The position numbers and the translations under genes are program-made. From contig NZ_FPKU01000002.1 in assembly GCF_900119845.1 (NCBI RefSeq), positions 405,381 through 469,380 on the forward strand: DNA of 64,000 bases. The letters are read 5' to 3'. Shown in pieces: positions 36,709 through 46,075 of this stretch (position 1 is its first letter; each line of letters opens with the position of its first letter). The notes under the pieces were generated by a model. It ran no database searches, had not been told where the DNA came from, and saw nothing but the letters and a program-made list of their open reading frames with translations. The DNA is from Devosia enhydra. Its GTDB lineage: Bacteria; Pseudomonadota; Alphaproteobacteria; Rhizobiales; Devosiaceae.

Positions 36709-38445
36709 ATGACCCGCCCCGCCCCGAGGTCTGACTGGACCGTGCCCGCGCTTCGGCTCGGCATCGTCGCCTTTGCCCTGACCAACGGGATCATCGGTTA
36801 CCTGCTGTTCCGCGGCTATTGGGCCCGCGGCGGGGTGGACTGGGTGGAAGGGGCGGCCGGCATTGCCATGTTCCTGGGCCTGACCTGGCTGGCGTGGGGC
36901 GCCGGGGTCGGGCTTTTGGGCCTGTTCACCCTCGGGCGCCGGCCGGCCATCGAGCCGCCACCGGCCACAGGGCGCACCGCTGTGCTGGTGCCGATCTACA
37001 ACGAGGATCCCGCCTCGACCTTCGCACGCGTGGCTGCGATGTGCACCGGGCTCGATCGCCTCGGGGTCGCCGATCGCTTCGATATCGCCATTCTGTCGGA
37101 CACCACCTCGGATGCGATCGCGCTCGAGGAAGCCGGCTGGTTCGCGCAATTGGCGCGCCATGCCGAGGACGGGTGCCGCGTGTTCTACCGCCGGCGCGAG
37201 ATCAATCACGGGCGCAAGGCCGGCAATATCGAGGATTTCATCACCCGCTCGGGCGCGGCCTATGATTATGCCGTGATCCTCGATGCCGACAGCCTCGTGG
37301 CCGCCGAGACGCTCGTGGCCATGGCCGCGCGGATGGAGGCCAGCCCCGATGTCGGGCTCATCCAGACCGTGCCGCAGATCGTTTCGGGGCATTCGCTGTT
37401 TGGGCGCATCGTGCAGTTCAGCGCCAATTACTATTCGGCCGCCTTCGCCGCCGGCACCGCCATGCTGCAGGGCGCGGAGGGTCCCTATTGGGGCCACAAC
37501 GCCATCGTGCGCATGCGGGCCTTCGCCGAAAGCTGCGGCCTGCCGGTGCTGTCGGGCAAGCCGCCCTTCGGCGGCGCCATTCTCTCCCATGACTATGTGG
37601 AAGCCGCGCTTCTGGCCCGCATGGGCTGGCGGGTCGAGCTCCATCCCGATCTCGGCGGCTCGTTCGAGGAAGGCCCCGAGAACCTCGTGGAATTCGCCAA
37701 GCGCGACCGCCGCTGGTGTCAGGGCAATCTGCAATATCTGCGGCTGCTGATCGCGCCGCGGCTGCGGCTGTGGAGCCGCGTGGTGTTCGCGCAGGGCATC
37801 ATGAGCTACATGGCCTCGCCGCTGTGGTTCGCCTTTCTCGCGCTTGCCGCCATCGCCGCCGACCGCGCCTCGGGCACCTTCTGGCTGCGGCCCTCCAATA
37901 CCGGGCCGGCGCTGCTTTTGACCGCGCAGGTCATCGCGCTGCTGCTGCTGCCGCGCCTGCTGATCCTCCTGCGCGGCGCCTTCGATGGCACCAACCGGCT
38001 TTATGGCGGCACGGGTCGCGTGCTCGTGTCGGTGGTCTGCGAGGTCGTCTTCACCACCGCGCTCGCTCCCATCATGCTGATGGTGCAGTGCCGCGCCATC
38101 TGGCAGATCCTCACCGGGCGGGATGGCGGCTGGCCCTCGACCCAACGCGGCACCAGCCAGCTTGACAGCGTCACCGCCTGGCGCGCCGTCGGTTGGATCG
38201 TCGCCTTTGCCGCTGCCGCCACCATCGTGGTCATCGTCTCGATGCCCGAAGCCGTGGCGTGGCTCAGCCCCGTGCTGGTGCCGATGCTGCTCTCGCCCTT
38301 CCTCGTGCAGTGGAGCTCCGGGCCGCGCGGACCCAAATGGCTGTTCCAGACCCCGCAGGAGCGCTCGATGCCGCATGTGGATCAGGACCGCCACCGGGTT
38401 CTCGACAGCTGGCGTATGATCGACAAGGCCGAAGCGGCCAGCTGA
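36709..38445 (+). CDS. opgH: Glucans biosynthesis glucosyltransferase OpgH (MdoH), catalytic part
   Basis: 578-residue inner-membrane family 2 glycosyltransferase that polymerises glucose from UDP-glucose into periplasmic glucan backbones. Two N-terminal membrane segments, then the catalytic domain with VPIYNEDPAST, LDADS, GHNAIVRMRAF, SHDYVEAALL and RDRRWCQGNLQYL, then several C-terminal membrane segments. It is short compared with the roughly 850 residues of the E. coli enzyme and lacks the N-terminal segment found in the preceding short ORF. No ribosome site precedes the ATG, which fits translational coupling or a frameshift. Confidence 0.88.
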   Translation: MTRPAPRSDWTVPALRLGIVAFALTNGIIGYLLFRGYWARGGVDWVEGAAGIAMFLGLTWLAWGAGVGLLGLFTLGRRPAIEPPPATGRTAVLVPIYNEDPASTFARVAAMCTGLDRLGVADRFDIAILSDTTSDAIALEEAGWFAQLARHAEDGCRVFYRRREINHGRKAGNIEDFITRSGAAYDYAVILDADSLVAAETLVAMAARMEASPDVGLIQTVPQIVSGHSLFGRIVQFSANYYSAAFAAGTAMLQGAEGPYWGHNAIVRMRAFAESCGLPVLSGKPPFGGAILSHDYVEAALLARMGWRVELHPDLGGSFEEGPENLVEFAKRDRRWCQGNLQYLRLLIAPRLRLWSRVVFAQGIMSYMASPLWFAFLALAAIAADRASGTFWLRPSNTGPALLLTAQVIALLLLPRLLILLRGAFDGTNRLYGGTGRVLVSVVCEVVFTTALAPIMLMVQCRAIWQILTGRDGGWPSTQRGTSQLDSVTAWRAVGWIVAFAAAATIVVIVSMPEAVAWLSPVLVPMLLSPFLVQWSSGPRGPKWLFQTPQERSMPHVDQDRHRVLDSWRMIDKAEAAS

Positions 38446-38451
38446 CGGCGC

Positions 38452-38477
38452 GCGGCGCAGGCTTTTCTTTGCGCCGC
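38452..38477 (+). terminator. Hairpin after opgH
   Basis: GCGGCGCA (38452-38459) pairs perfectly with TGCGCCGC (38470-38477) over a 10-base loop just after the opgH stop. No T-run follows, so it may stabilise or end the opg transcript. Confidence 0.45.
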
Positions 38478-38595
38478 AAATCTCCGATGATTGGCCCGAT
38501 GGCCGGGCGACGTGCCGGCCTTGGGGACACGCGATCATGAGCGGGGCGTATGGACGTCTTCGGGCCGAGGCAGGCTGCGGGCGGAGCAATCGCCC

Positions 38596-39108
38596 ATGAC
38601 GCCGTTCGAGCCGCGCAGCCTTGCCAGTCACACCCTGACCTCGGCCGATGCCCTGGCCTGGGAAACGCTGCCGCGCGACGGACGGCGCAGCGATTTCTGG
38701 CTCCTGATCGGGCTGGCCGGCGGGGGCGGCATGATCCTCGGGTTCCTGCCTGATGAGTGGACCGATGGCTGGCGCTTCTGGGCCATCGGCGGATTTTTCT
38801 GCGTGCTGGCCTTCGGCATCTTCGTCCTCGTGCGCACGCTGCTTGCCTACCGCAAGGCGCGGCGGCGGATCCCCGTGCCGATCACGCAGACGGTCGACAT
38901 CCTCCCGCATGGCATCGCGGTCGTCAGCGGTTCGGGCCGGCGCGTGCTCGCGCGCGAGGCCATCGCCACGGTGGTGGCGACGGCAACCCATCTGTTCGTG
39001 GCGGGGGCCGACGACCTCGTCATCGTGCCGCTCGGGGTCTTCGACGATGCCGCCGATCTGCAGCGCACCGGGCAGATGATCGAGGCGGCCCTGCGTGATG
39101 ACGATTGA
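38596..39108 (+). CDS. Two-pass membrane protein of unknown function
   Basis: 170-residue protein I do not recognise. Two hydrophobic segments (about residues 36-54 and 62-82) separated by a short loop are followed by a soluble C-terminal part (DILPHGIAVVSGSGRRVLARE, ending in acidic residues) that looks like a small beta-rich PH-like domain, an arrangement seen in YcxB-type proteins. GGAG lies 9 bases upstream of the ATG. It sits between opgH and rbfA and is not part of the normal infB-rbfA block. Confidence 0.7.
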   Translation: MTPFEPRSLASHTLTSADALAWETLPRDGRRSDFWLLIGLAGGGGMILGFLPDEWTDGWRFWAIGGFFCVLAFGIFVLVRTLLAYRKARRRIPVPITQTVDILPHGIAVVSGSGRRVLAREAIATVVATATHLFVAGADDLVIVPLGVFDDAADLQRTGQMIEAALRDDD

Positions 39109-39130
39109 TTTCGCCGCCCTTTGCTCCTAG

Positions 39131-39571
39131 ATGCCCGGCATGAAGAAGTCGAACGGCAAACCCACCGGACCCAGCCAGCGCATGCTGCGCGTGGGCGAAC
39201 TCGTCCGCCACGCCCTGGCCGGCGTCTTCGCGCGGGGCGAAATCGAGGATGACGCGCTTGCGGGCGCCGTGATCACCGTGCCCGAGGTGCGGATGAGTCC
39301 CGACCTCAAGCTGGCCACCGCCTATGTCATGCCGCTGGGCGGCGAGCGGGCGGAGGAGATCGTCGAAGCCCTCAACCGCCACCGGCGCTTCCTGCGCGGC
39401 CGCGTGGCGCCCGAGCTCGATCTCAAGTTTGCGCCCGAACTGCGGTTCTTCGTCGATACCACCTTTGACGAATTCGGCCGCATCGATGCCCTGCTGCGCT
39501 CGGACCGCGTCCGTCAGGATGTCGAGCGGGGCGAGGATGGCGACGAGCCCGAGGATGGCCGCCCCGCCTGA
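39131..39571 (+). CDS. rbfA: 30S ribosome-binding factor RbfA
   Basis: 146-residue KH-fold protein that binds the 16S rRNA 5' region during small-subunit maturation and cold adaptation. Family features: [37 protein letters not shown] and [22 protein letters not shown] 39131 or 39140 can serve as start. Normally adjacent to infB, here separated by 5 kb. Confidence 0.92.
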   Translation: MPGMKKSNGKPTGPSQRMLRVGELVRHALAGVFARGEIEDDALAGAVITVPEVRMSPDLKLATAYVMPLGGERAEEIVEALNRHRRFLRGRVAPELDLKFAPELRFFVDTTFDEFGRIDALLRSDRVRQDVERGEDGDEPEDGRPA

Positions 39572-39622
39572 GGCGGCGCTCGGCTCCGCTCCGGCCGTCC
39601 GGGCCTTCGGCTCACTCTTTAG

Positions 39623-39653
39623 CCGCGCGGCCATCAGCGCGGATGCTTTTTTT
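39623..39653 (+). terminator. Terminator-like hairpin between rbfA and truB
   Basis: CCGCGC (39623-39628) pairs with GCGCGG (39637-39642) over an 8-base loop, and a run of seven T begins at 39647. It could partly end the rbfA transcript or attenuate truB. Confidence 0.5.
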
Positions 39654-39667
39654 GAAGGATTTCACCG

Positions 39668-40576
39668 GTGACCAAGCCGAAGCGCATCAAGCGCCCGATT
39701 TCGGGCTGGCTGATCTTCGACAAGCCCTATGACCTGGCCTCGACCGAAGCGGTCGGCAAGCTCAGATGGCTCTATTCGGCCGCCAAGGCCGGTCATGCCG
39801 GCACGCTCGACCCGCTCGCCACCGGCATCCTGCCGATCGCCTTCGGACAGGCGACCAAGACCGTGCCGATGATCCAGGACGGTACCAAGACCTATCATTT
39901 CACCGTGCGCTGGGGCAGCGCGACCACGACCGACGACATCGAGGGCGAGGTGATCGCGACCTCGCCCGTGCGGCCCGAGGCACCGGCCCTCACTGCGCTG
40001 CTGTCGCGCTTTACCGGCACCATCCTCCAGACCCCTCCGCCGTTCTCGGCCATCCGGGTCGACGGGCAGCGCGCCTATGATCTGGCGCGCGCCGGCGAGA
40101 CCGTGGTGCTCGCCCCGCGCGAGATCACCATCGATTCGCTTCGGCTGATCGCGCATTCGGGCGAGGAGAGCCGCTTCGAGGCGATCTGCCAGAAGGGCAC
40201 CTATGTGCGCGCGCTGGCCCGTGACCTCGCCGAGGCGCTCGGCACCAAGGGGCATGTCACGGCGCTGCGGCGCACCGCCGTCGGGCCCTTCCACGAAGCG
40301 GACGCCGTTGGGCTTGAAGCAATCGAAGCGCTTGACGAAGCGGGCCGCGACGCGCTTTTGCGGCCCATCGCCGAGGCGCTGGGGGAGCTGCCCGAAATCC
40401 GGCTTTCTCCCGAGCAGATGACGGCGATCGGCCATGGCAATCCGGTGCTGCTGACCGGCGCGCGGGCGCCGGTCAACCTCGGCGAAGCCTGGGCCAGCTT
40501 CAAGGGCGAGGCCTGTGCGCTGGGGCGCGTCGAGGCCGGGCATTTTCATCCTTCGCGCCTCCTCTCCGGAGGCTGA
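39668..40576 (+). CDS. truB: tRNA pseudouridine(55) synthase TruB
   Basis: 302-residue pseudouridine synthase forming psi55 in the T-loop of tRNAs. The catalytic aspartate is in GHAGTLDPLATGIL (about residues 41-54); TYHFTVRWGSATTTDD and CQKGTYVRALARDLAEALG are also family marks. GTG start at 39668. Paired with rbfA as in most bacteria. Confidence 0.95.
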   Translation: MTKPKRIKRPISGWLIFDKPYDLASTEAVGKLRWLYSAAKAGHAGTLDPLATGILPIAFGQATKTVPMIQDGTKTYHFTVRWGSATTTDDIEGEVIATSPVRPEAPALTALLSRFTGTILQTPPPFSAIRVDGQRAYDLARAGETVVLAPREITIDSLRLIAHSGEESRFEAICQKGTYVRALARDLAEALGTKGHVTALRRTAVGPFHEADAVGLEAIEALDEAGRDALLRPIAEALGELPEIRLSPEQMTAIGHGNPVLLTGARAPVNLGEAWASFKGEACALGRVEAGHFHPSRLLSGG

Positions 40577-40716
40577 CCGGCTGCGGCGCTATGTCCTGCT
40601 TTATGGACAGGGCCCGGCTGTGACGCCATTATCGACATCGATCGGCGGGAGGAGCGCTTTGCTCGGACCCGGGGGCCTGTTGCATTCGCGGCGGCCGAAG
40701 GGGTGGGAGGCGGCTT

Positions 40717-42417
40717 CTGGTCAAGCAGGACAAGGGCGATGCAAGGGCTAAGCGCCCCGGCCGTTCGCGCCCCATCGCCTATTATCTCATCGGTCTGGCG
40801 CTCGTGGCGCTGGTGCCGAGCTTCTTGTTCTCGGCCATGCTGCTGGGCCGCAACGCCCTGTCGCAGGAACAGATTACCGAGACCCTCGTGCAGGGCACGG
40901 TGGGGGCCCTCGTACAGACCGTCGAGCGCGAAATCGCCGCCAACATCACGACGCTGCGGGTGCTCGCCACATCCCCCACCCTCGCGACGGGCGATTATCG
41001 CGGTTTTCACGAGCGCGCCCGGCTCGCGCTTGCGGGTACGGGCGCCAACATCTTCGTGATGGATCGCGGGCTCGAGACGCTGCTCTCGACGCGACGCGAT
41101 TATGACGACGTGCGTTCGCGCACCGCCGACCCCGCTTCGGCCGAACTCGCCTTTTCCAGCGGCGCCGTGGTGATCTCGGATGTGCTGGTGGGCGCCGAGT
41201 CGCGTCGACTCGTCTACAATATCCTGATGCCCGTCGCCCCTGCCGGGGCCGCCCCCGTGGTCGTGGCGCTCAACCAGGAGGCGGCCGGACTTTCGAGCGC
41301 GCTCCTCGCCATTCGCCTGCCAGCGGGCTGGGAGGTGGGCCTCGTGGATGCCAAGGGAACGCTCGTCGCCGGATCGCCCGGAGCCGGCGAGACGGGCATG
41401 CCCTTCCGCCTTGTCGAGGGCGCCCCCTTGATCGAGGCGGACGGCTGGCAGGCGGTGCGCGCCGAGAACGAGACGCTGCGCATCATTACGCGTCGCTCGC
41501 CTCTGACCAACTGGACGCTGGTGGCCTGGGCCCCCGAATGGGTGATCACCCAGCCGCTGGTGATCAGCATCGCCTGGCTTTTCGGGGGCGGTTTCCTCGT
41601 CGGGCTCGCCACCATCGCCGCGATCTACTGGCTGAGCCTCAGGATCGGGCGGTCGGTCAAGCTTCTCGCCGAAGACGCCCAGCGCCTGGGATCGGGCGAG
41701 GCCGTGCTGCGGCGGGCCTATCCCATTTCGGAGATCGCCACGGTCGCGGACGCCATCGGCGATGCCGCCGAGGCCCGGCAGGCAGCGCTGGCCGAAATCC
41801 GCTTCCTCATGCGCGAGCTCGCCCATCGCAGCAAGAACCAGATGACGGTGATCGCCGCCATGGCCAAGCAGACGGCGCGCTCGGCGACCTCGGTGCCCGA
41901 ATTCGTCGCCGCCTTCGAGCGCCGCATCATGGGGCTTGCCGGTTCAACCGACCTGCTACTGGCCCATGGGATGGCCGGGGTGGAACTGGGCGCGCTTTTG
42001 CGCCGCCAGCTCGAGCCCTTCACCGATCTCGACACCGGGCGGGTGCAGCTCAGCGGTCCGGCGGTACGCCTCAATGCGCAGTCGGCCCAGATCGTCGGCA
42101 TGGCGGCCCATGAGCTGGCGACCAATGCCGTCAAATATGGCGCCTTCTCCACCGAAGCCGGGCGTCTTACCGTCGACTGGCAGGTGGAGGGCGAGCATGT
42201 CGCGCTCTCCTGGCGCGAACACGTGCCCGTCCCGCCCCAGCCGTCGAGCCGGCGCGGCTTCGGCACCACGGTGCTCGAAACCATGGTCGGGCGATCGCTT
42301 TCAGCCGAAGTCGGCTCGACGCTTCACCCCGATGGCATGGAATGGCGCTTCCGCATTCCGCTCGCCGCGCTCGACCCGGTTCTGGCCACCCCCGCGGAGG
42401 ATGCTGCGGTCGGCTGA
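40717..42417 (+). CDS. HWE/HisKA_2-type sensor histidine kinase (apparent CTG start)
   Basis: About 566-residue membrane sensor: a basic N-terminus, a first membrane segment (IAYYLIGLALVALVPSFLF), a periplasmic sensing region of about 230 residues, a second membrane segment (WLFGGGFLVGLATIAAIYWL), a HAMP-like linker, the phosphoacceptor helix with MRELAHRSKNQM, and a kinase domain with HELATNAVKYGA and RGFGT. The frame has no ATG, GTG or TTG that keeps the first membrane segment; GTG 40804 would cut it. CTG 40717 has GGGAGG 6 bases upstream and is the best start. No response regulator is adjacent; it sits between truB and rpsO. Confidence 0.82.
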   Translation: MVKQDKGDARAKRPGRSRPIAYYLIGLALVALVPSFLFSAMLLGRNALSQEQITETLVQGTVGALVQTVEREIAANITTLRVLATSPTLATGDYRGFHERARLALAGTGANIFVMDRGLETLLSTRRDYDDVRSRTADPASAELAFSSGAVVISDVLVGAESRRLVYNILMPVAPAGAAPVVVALNQEAAGLSSALLAIRLPAGWEVGLVDAKGTLVAGSPGAGETGMPFRLVEGAPLIEADGWQAVRAENETLRIITRRSPLTNWTLVAWAPEWVITQPLVISIAWLFGGGFLVGLATIAAIYWLSLRIGRSVKLLAEDAQRLGSGEAVLRRAYPISEIATVADAIGDAAEARQAALAEIRFLMRELAHRSKNQMTVIAAMAKQTARSATSVPEFVAAFERRIMGLAGSTDLLLAHGMAGVELGALLRRQLEPFTDLDTGRVQLSGPAVRLNAQSAQIVGMAAHELATNAVKYGAFSTEAGRLTVDWQVEGEHVALSWREHVPVPPQPSSRRGFGTTVLETMVGRSLSAEVGSTLHPDGMEWRFRIPLAALDPVLATPAEDAAVG

Positions 42418-42620
42418 GAGGGCGCTCCCGACCGCCCTCGATCGGCCCCCGGTGGCGGGCCGAACCCCGGCGTTTTTCGAGAATTGACTGGCAATTGGTG
42501 CCGGCATGCCCTATATGCCCCCGCATGCGGCAGGGCCTTCGCGCCCTTTCCCGCCCCGGCTCGCCCTGGACGACATCCCGGAGCGCAGCGACTTTTCCCC
42601 CCGTTTGAAAGGATGGACCG

Positions 42621-42890
42621 ATGTCGATCACGCCAGACCGCAAGAGCACGCTCATTTCCGAATACGCGACCAAGGAAGGCGACACCGGTTCGCCCGAAGT
42701 CCAGGTCGCGATCCTGTCGGAGCGCATTGCTAACCTGACCGAGCACTTCAAGAGCCACAACAAGGACAACCACTCCCGTCGTGGCCTGCTCAAGATGGTG
42801 TCGACCCGTCGTCGCCTGCTCGACTATGTCCGCAAGTCGGACGAGGCCCGTTACAAGGCCCTGATCGAGCGCCTCGGCCTGCGCCGCTAG
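42621..42890 (+). CDS. rpsO: 30S ribosomal protein S15
   Basis: 89-residue primary 16S rRNA-binding protein of the small subunit. [36 protein letters not shown] and LLDYVRKSD are diagnostic. AAAGGA lies about 9 bases before the ATG. In its usual place before pnp. Confidence 0.97.
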   Translation: MSITPDRKSTLISEYATKEGDTGSPEVQVAILSERIANLTEHFKSHNKDNHSRRGLLKMVSTRRRLLDYVRKSDEARYKALIERLGLRR

Positions 42891-42903
42891 GCGTCGCAAT
42901 CCC

Positions 42904-42929
42904 GGGGACCGGAGCTTTCCTCCGGCCCC
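42904..42929 (+). terminator. Hairpin after rpsO
   Basis: GGGG-A-CCGGAG (42904-42914) pairs with CTCCGG-CCCC (42920-42929), one bulged A, 5-base loop. A second stem ATCGGCC-TTT-GGCCGAT follows at 42941-42957. Neither has a long T-run, so partial readthrough into pnp is likely. Confidence 0.55.
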
Positions 42930-43033
42930 TGTGGCCCGTGATCGGCCTTTGGCCGATATCGACCCCTCCCGCGAGGCACGCCTCGCAGGTCCCGGTCGGA
43001 AGCCTGTCTTGTGCGGGCCCGACCTCAGCGCAA

Positions 43034-43096
43034 GGCCGACAAGTCCATGCGGAGCATGGCGAGATCGTCGGCCGCTCATGGCACCCCGAGGGTGCC
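43034..43096 (+). promoter_or_regulatory. Stem-loops in the long pnp leader
   Basis: The 423 bases between rpsO and pnp hold no convincing gene. They contain a two-part stem, GGCCGAC (43034-43040) with GTCGGCC (43067-43073) enclosing CCATGC-GGA-GCATGG, and then GGCACCC-CGA-GGGTGCC (43080-43096). In enterobacteria a leader stem cut by RNase III controls pnp; by analogy this stem is a candidate for autoregulation. Confidence 0.5.
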
Positions 43097-43313
43097 CGTC
43101 CCCTTTGTCTTGCGGACATCTGAGCGGCTCATCGTCTTGTCCATGTTCCGCCCCTCCGCCGCACAGGCGGTGTCAGCCGCGGAAACCGTGCCGATTTTGG
43201 GCCGGCCGAGCACATGGGGTGCGCGGCGCGGCTGGCACACCGGACGAGTTCGTGGGGAAGGATGCGCGCCCCGCGTTCCCGCTCGTTCCGGCAGAAATGG
43301 AAGGACGAGAACC

Positions 43314-45449
43314 ATGTCCATCGACTTCGCTCACCACACGGTCGAGCTCAACTGGGGCGGCCAGCCCCTCACCCTCGAAACCGGCAAGATCGCCCGCCAG
43401 GCCGATGGCGCCGTGCTCGCCACGCTCGGCGAGACCGTGCTGCTGGCCACGGTGGTTTCGGCCAAGTCGGCCAAGCCGGGGCAGGATTTCTTCCCGCTCA
43501 CGGTCAACTACCAGGAAAAATACTTCGCCGCCGGCAAGATCCCGGGCGGCTATTTCAAGCGCGAAGGGCGCCCGACCGAAGCCGAGACACTGATCTCGCG
43601 CCTCATCGACCGCCCGATCCGCCCGCTTTTCCCCGAGGGCTACAAGAACGAGACGCAGGTCATCGTCACCGTTCTCCAGCATGACCTCGAGAACAACCCG
43701 GACGTGCTCGCGATGGTCGCGGCATCGGCCGCGCTGACCATCTCCGGCGTGCCTTTCATGGGCCCGATCGGTGCGGCGCGCGTCGGCTATATCGATGGCC
43801 AGTACGTGCTCAACACCCCCATCGACAAGCGCAGCGATTCCAAGCTCGACCTGATCATGGCCGGCACCCAGGATGCGGTGCTGATGGTGGAATCGGAGGC
43901 CAAGGAGCTCTCCGAAGAGGTGATGCTGGGCGCCGTGATGTTCGGCCATGAGCAGAGCCGCAAGGTCATCGACGCGATCATCAAGCTGGCCGAGCTGGCC
44001 GCCAAGGAGCCGCGCGAGTTCACCGCTCCCGATTATTCCGCGCTCGAAAAGGACGTTCTGGCGATTGCCGAGACCGACCTGCGCGCCGCCTACCAGCTCA
44101 CCGACAAGCAGGCCCGCTACGCCGCCGTCGGCACCGCCAACGCCAAGGTGAAGGAAGCCTTTGCTGCCCGCATCGAGGCTGGCGAGGTTTCGTCCGAGGA
44201 TCTGGGCGAGGTGGTGCACAACCTCCAGGCCAAGATCGTGCGCTGGAACATTCTCGACACCGGCCACCGCATCGATGGGCGTGACCTCAAGACGGTCCGT
44301 CCGATCGTTGCCGAAGTCGGCGTGCTGCCCCGTACCCACGGCTCGGCGCTCTTCACCCGCGGCGAGACGCAGGCCCTCGTGGTCGCGACCCTCGGCACGG
44401 GCGAGGACGAGCAGTATATCGATACGCTCGAGGGCACGAAGAAGGAGAACTTCCTTCTCCATTACAACTTCCCTCCCTATTCGGTGGGCGAGGCGGGCCG
44501 CATGGGCTCGCCGGGTCGTCGTGAAATCGGCCATGGCAAGCTGGCCTGGCGCGCGGTGAACCCGATCCGTCCCTCGGCCGAGGAATTCCCGTACACCATC
44601 CGCGTCGTCTCCGAGATCACCGAGTCCAATGGCTCGTCCTCGATGGCGACCGTGTGCGGCACCTCGCTCGCGCTGATGGATGCCGGCGTGCCGCTGGCGC
44701 GCCCGGTGGCGGGCATCGCCATGGGCCTAATCCTCGAAGGCGAGCGCTTCGCGGTGCTCTCTGACATCCTGGGTGACGAAGATCACCTCGGGGACATGGA
44801 CTTCAAGGTCGCCGGCACCTCCGAAGGCGTCACCAGCCTTCAGATGGACATCAAGATCGCCGGCATCACCGAGGAGATCATGAAGGTCGCCCTGGCCCAG
44901 GCCAAGGACGGTCGCGCCCATATCCTGGGCGAAATGGCCAAGGCGCTCGCCACCAGCCGTGGCGAAGTGGGCGAGTTCGCCCCGCGCATCGAGACCATGA
45001 AGATCCCGACCGAGAAGATCCGCGAAGTGATCGGCACCGGCGGCAAGGTGATCCGCGAGATCGTCGAGAAGACCGGCGCCAAGATCAATATCGAGGACGA
45101 TGGCACGATCAAGATCGCCTCGTCGGACGGCAAGCAGATCGACGCGGCCATCAAGTGGATCAAGTCGATCACCGACGAAGCCGAAGTGGGCGCCATCTAC
45201 CAGGGCACCGTCGTCAAGACCGCCGATTTCGGCGCCTTCGTCAACTTCTTCGGCGCCAAGGACGGCCTCGTGCATATCAGCCAGCTGGCCGAGCAGCGCG
45301 TCGCCAAGACCACCGATGTGGTCAAGGAAGGCGACAAGGTCTGGGTCAAGCTCCTCGGCTTTGACGAGCGCGGCAAGGTCCGCCTCTCGATGAAGGTCGT
45401 CGACCAGGCGACCGGCAAGGAACTCCAGAAGGGCGAAGCGGCCGAATAA
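43314..45449 (+). CDS. pnp: Polyribonucleotide nucleotidyltransferase (PNPase)
   Basis: 711-residue phosphorolytic 3'-5' exoribonuclease and degradosome component. Two RNase PH-like domains ([17 protein letters not shown], and [17 protein letters not shown] with the second active-site region), then a KH domain ([18 protein letters not shown]) and a C-terminal S1 domain ([18 protein letters not shown]). AAGGA lies 8 bases before the ATG. Confidence 0.97.
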   Translation: MSIDFAHHTVELNWGGQPLTLETGKIARQADGAVLATLGETVLLATVVSAKSAKPGQDFFPLTVNYQEKYFAAGKIPGGYFKREGRPTEAETLISRLIDRPIRPLFPEGYKNETQVIVTVLQHDLENNPDVLAMVAASAALTISGVPFMGPIGAARVGYIDGQYVLNTPIDKRSDSKLDLIMAGTQDAVLMVESEAKELSEEVMLGAVMFGHEQSRKVIDAIIKLAELAAKEPREFTAPDYSALEKDVLAIAETDLRAAYQLTDKQARYAAVGTANAKVKEAFAARIEAGEVSSEDLGEVVHNLQAKIVRWNILDTGHRIDGRDLKTVRPIVAEVGVLPRTHGSALFTRGETQALVVATLGTGEDEQYIDTLEGTKKENFLLHYNFPPYSVGEAGRMGSPGRREIGHGKLAWRAVNPIRPSAEEFPYTIRVVSEITESNGSSSMATVCGTSLALMDAGVPLARPVAGIAMGLILEGERFAVLSDILGDEDHLGDMDFKVAGTSEGVTSLQMDIKIAGITEEIMKVALAQAKDGRAHILGEMAKALATSRGEVGEFAPRIETMKIPTEKIREVIGTGGKVIREIVEKTGAKINIEDDGTIKIASSDGKQIDAAIKWIKSITDEAEVGAIYQGTVVKTADFGAFVNFFGAKDGLVHISQLAEQRVAKTTDVVKEGDKVWVKLLGFDERGKVRLSMKVVDQATGKELQKGEAAE

Positions 45450-45469
45450 GGCCTGCGCGCTTTAAAATC

Positions 45470-45499
45470 AAAAGCCCGGGGCTCACGCTCCGGGCTTTT
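45470..45499. terminator. Bidirectional terminator after pnp
   Basis: AAAAGCCCGG (45470-45479) pairs perfectly with CCGGGCTTTT (45490-45499) over a 10-base loop; the A/T flanks serve both strands. It lies between the convergent pnp and the small secreted-protein gene. Confidence 0.85.
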
Positions 45500-45579
45500 C
45501 TGTTTCGGGGCTGGCTGCAGGCGCGCAAAAGCAAAGGGAGGCCCAGGAAACGCAGGGACCTCCGTTTGCTTGAGCTAAA

Positions 45580-45975
45580 TCACGTCGCTTCCTGCGCCGG
45601 CGCCCCGTCCACCGGCTCGATCAGCGAGAAGCATGCAAGGGGGTCGTAGCGCATGGTTTCCTGCGCCATCTGCTCGAGCACCTCGACATCATAGTCGTCG
45701 ATGAGCGCGGCGATCGCGTCGCCATCCATGCCGGCCTCTTCGAGAAGGGTAACGCCGGCCCCGGTCAGCGCTTCGCTCCAGCCATCGAAGGTCTCCATGT
45801 CCTCTGCCTTGCCGTCTTCCTCGGCGTCGCCTGCAAGCCAGAACATCGCCGATCCGCACCAGAGCAACTGGTCGGCCAGCGGCGGCACGCCATCGGGCTG
45901 GGCCAGGGCGGGGACGGGGGCGGATAGGCAGAGCGCAAGCGCCAAAGGCGCCAGGAGGGTCGGCTTAAAAGACAT
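45580..45975 (-). CDS. Small secreted protein of unknown function
   Basis: 131-residue protein I do not recognise. A clear signal peptide (cleavage near ALAQ, residue 26) is followed by an acidic, mostly helical domain with two cysteines, LLWCGSAMFW and DPLACFSLIE, that could form a disulfide in the periplasm. It stands alone between pnp and hemW, with its own 100-base upstream region. Codon use is like that of its neighbours. Confidence 0.65.
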   Translation of the reverse strand: MSFKPTLLAPLALALCLSAPVPALAQPDGVPPLADQLLWCGSAMFWLAGDAEEDGKAEDMETFDGWSEALTGAGVTLLEEAGMDGDAIAALIDDYDVEVLEQMAQETMRYDPLACFSLIEPVDGAPAQEAT

Positions 45976-46075
45976 GATGGAATCGGATCCTTTCAGGACC
46001 CGATGAGCAGAGCACGCAGGCGCAATACCGGCAAGCGCCAGTGATGTCCTCTCCCGCGCCCCTTAAGCCCCGACC

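Noticed and set aside
42484-42517. TTGACT and TATATG as an rpsO promoter
   Set aside because: The spacing is about 21-22 bases, too long for a vegetative promoter.
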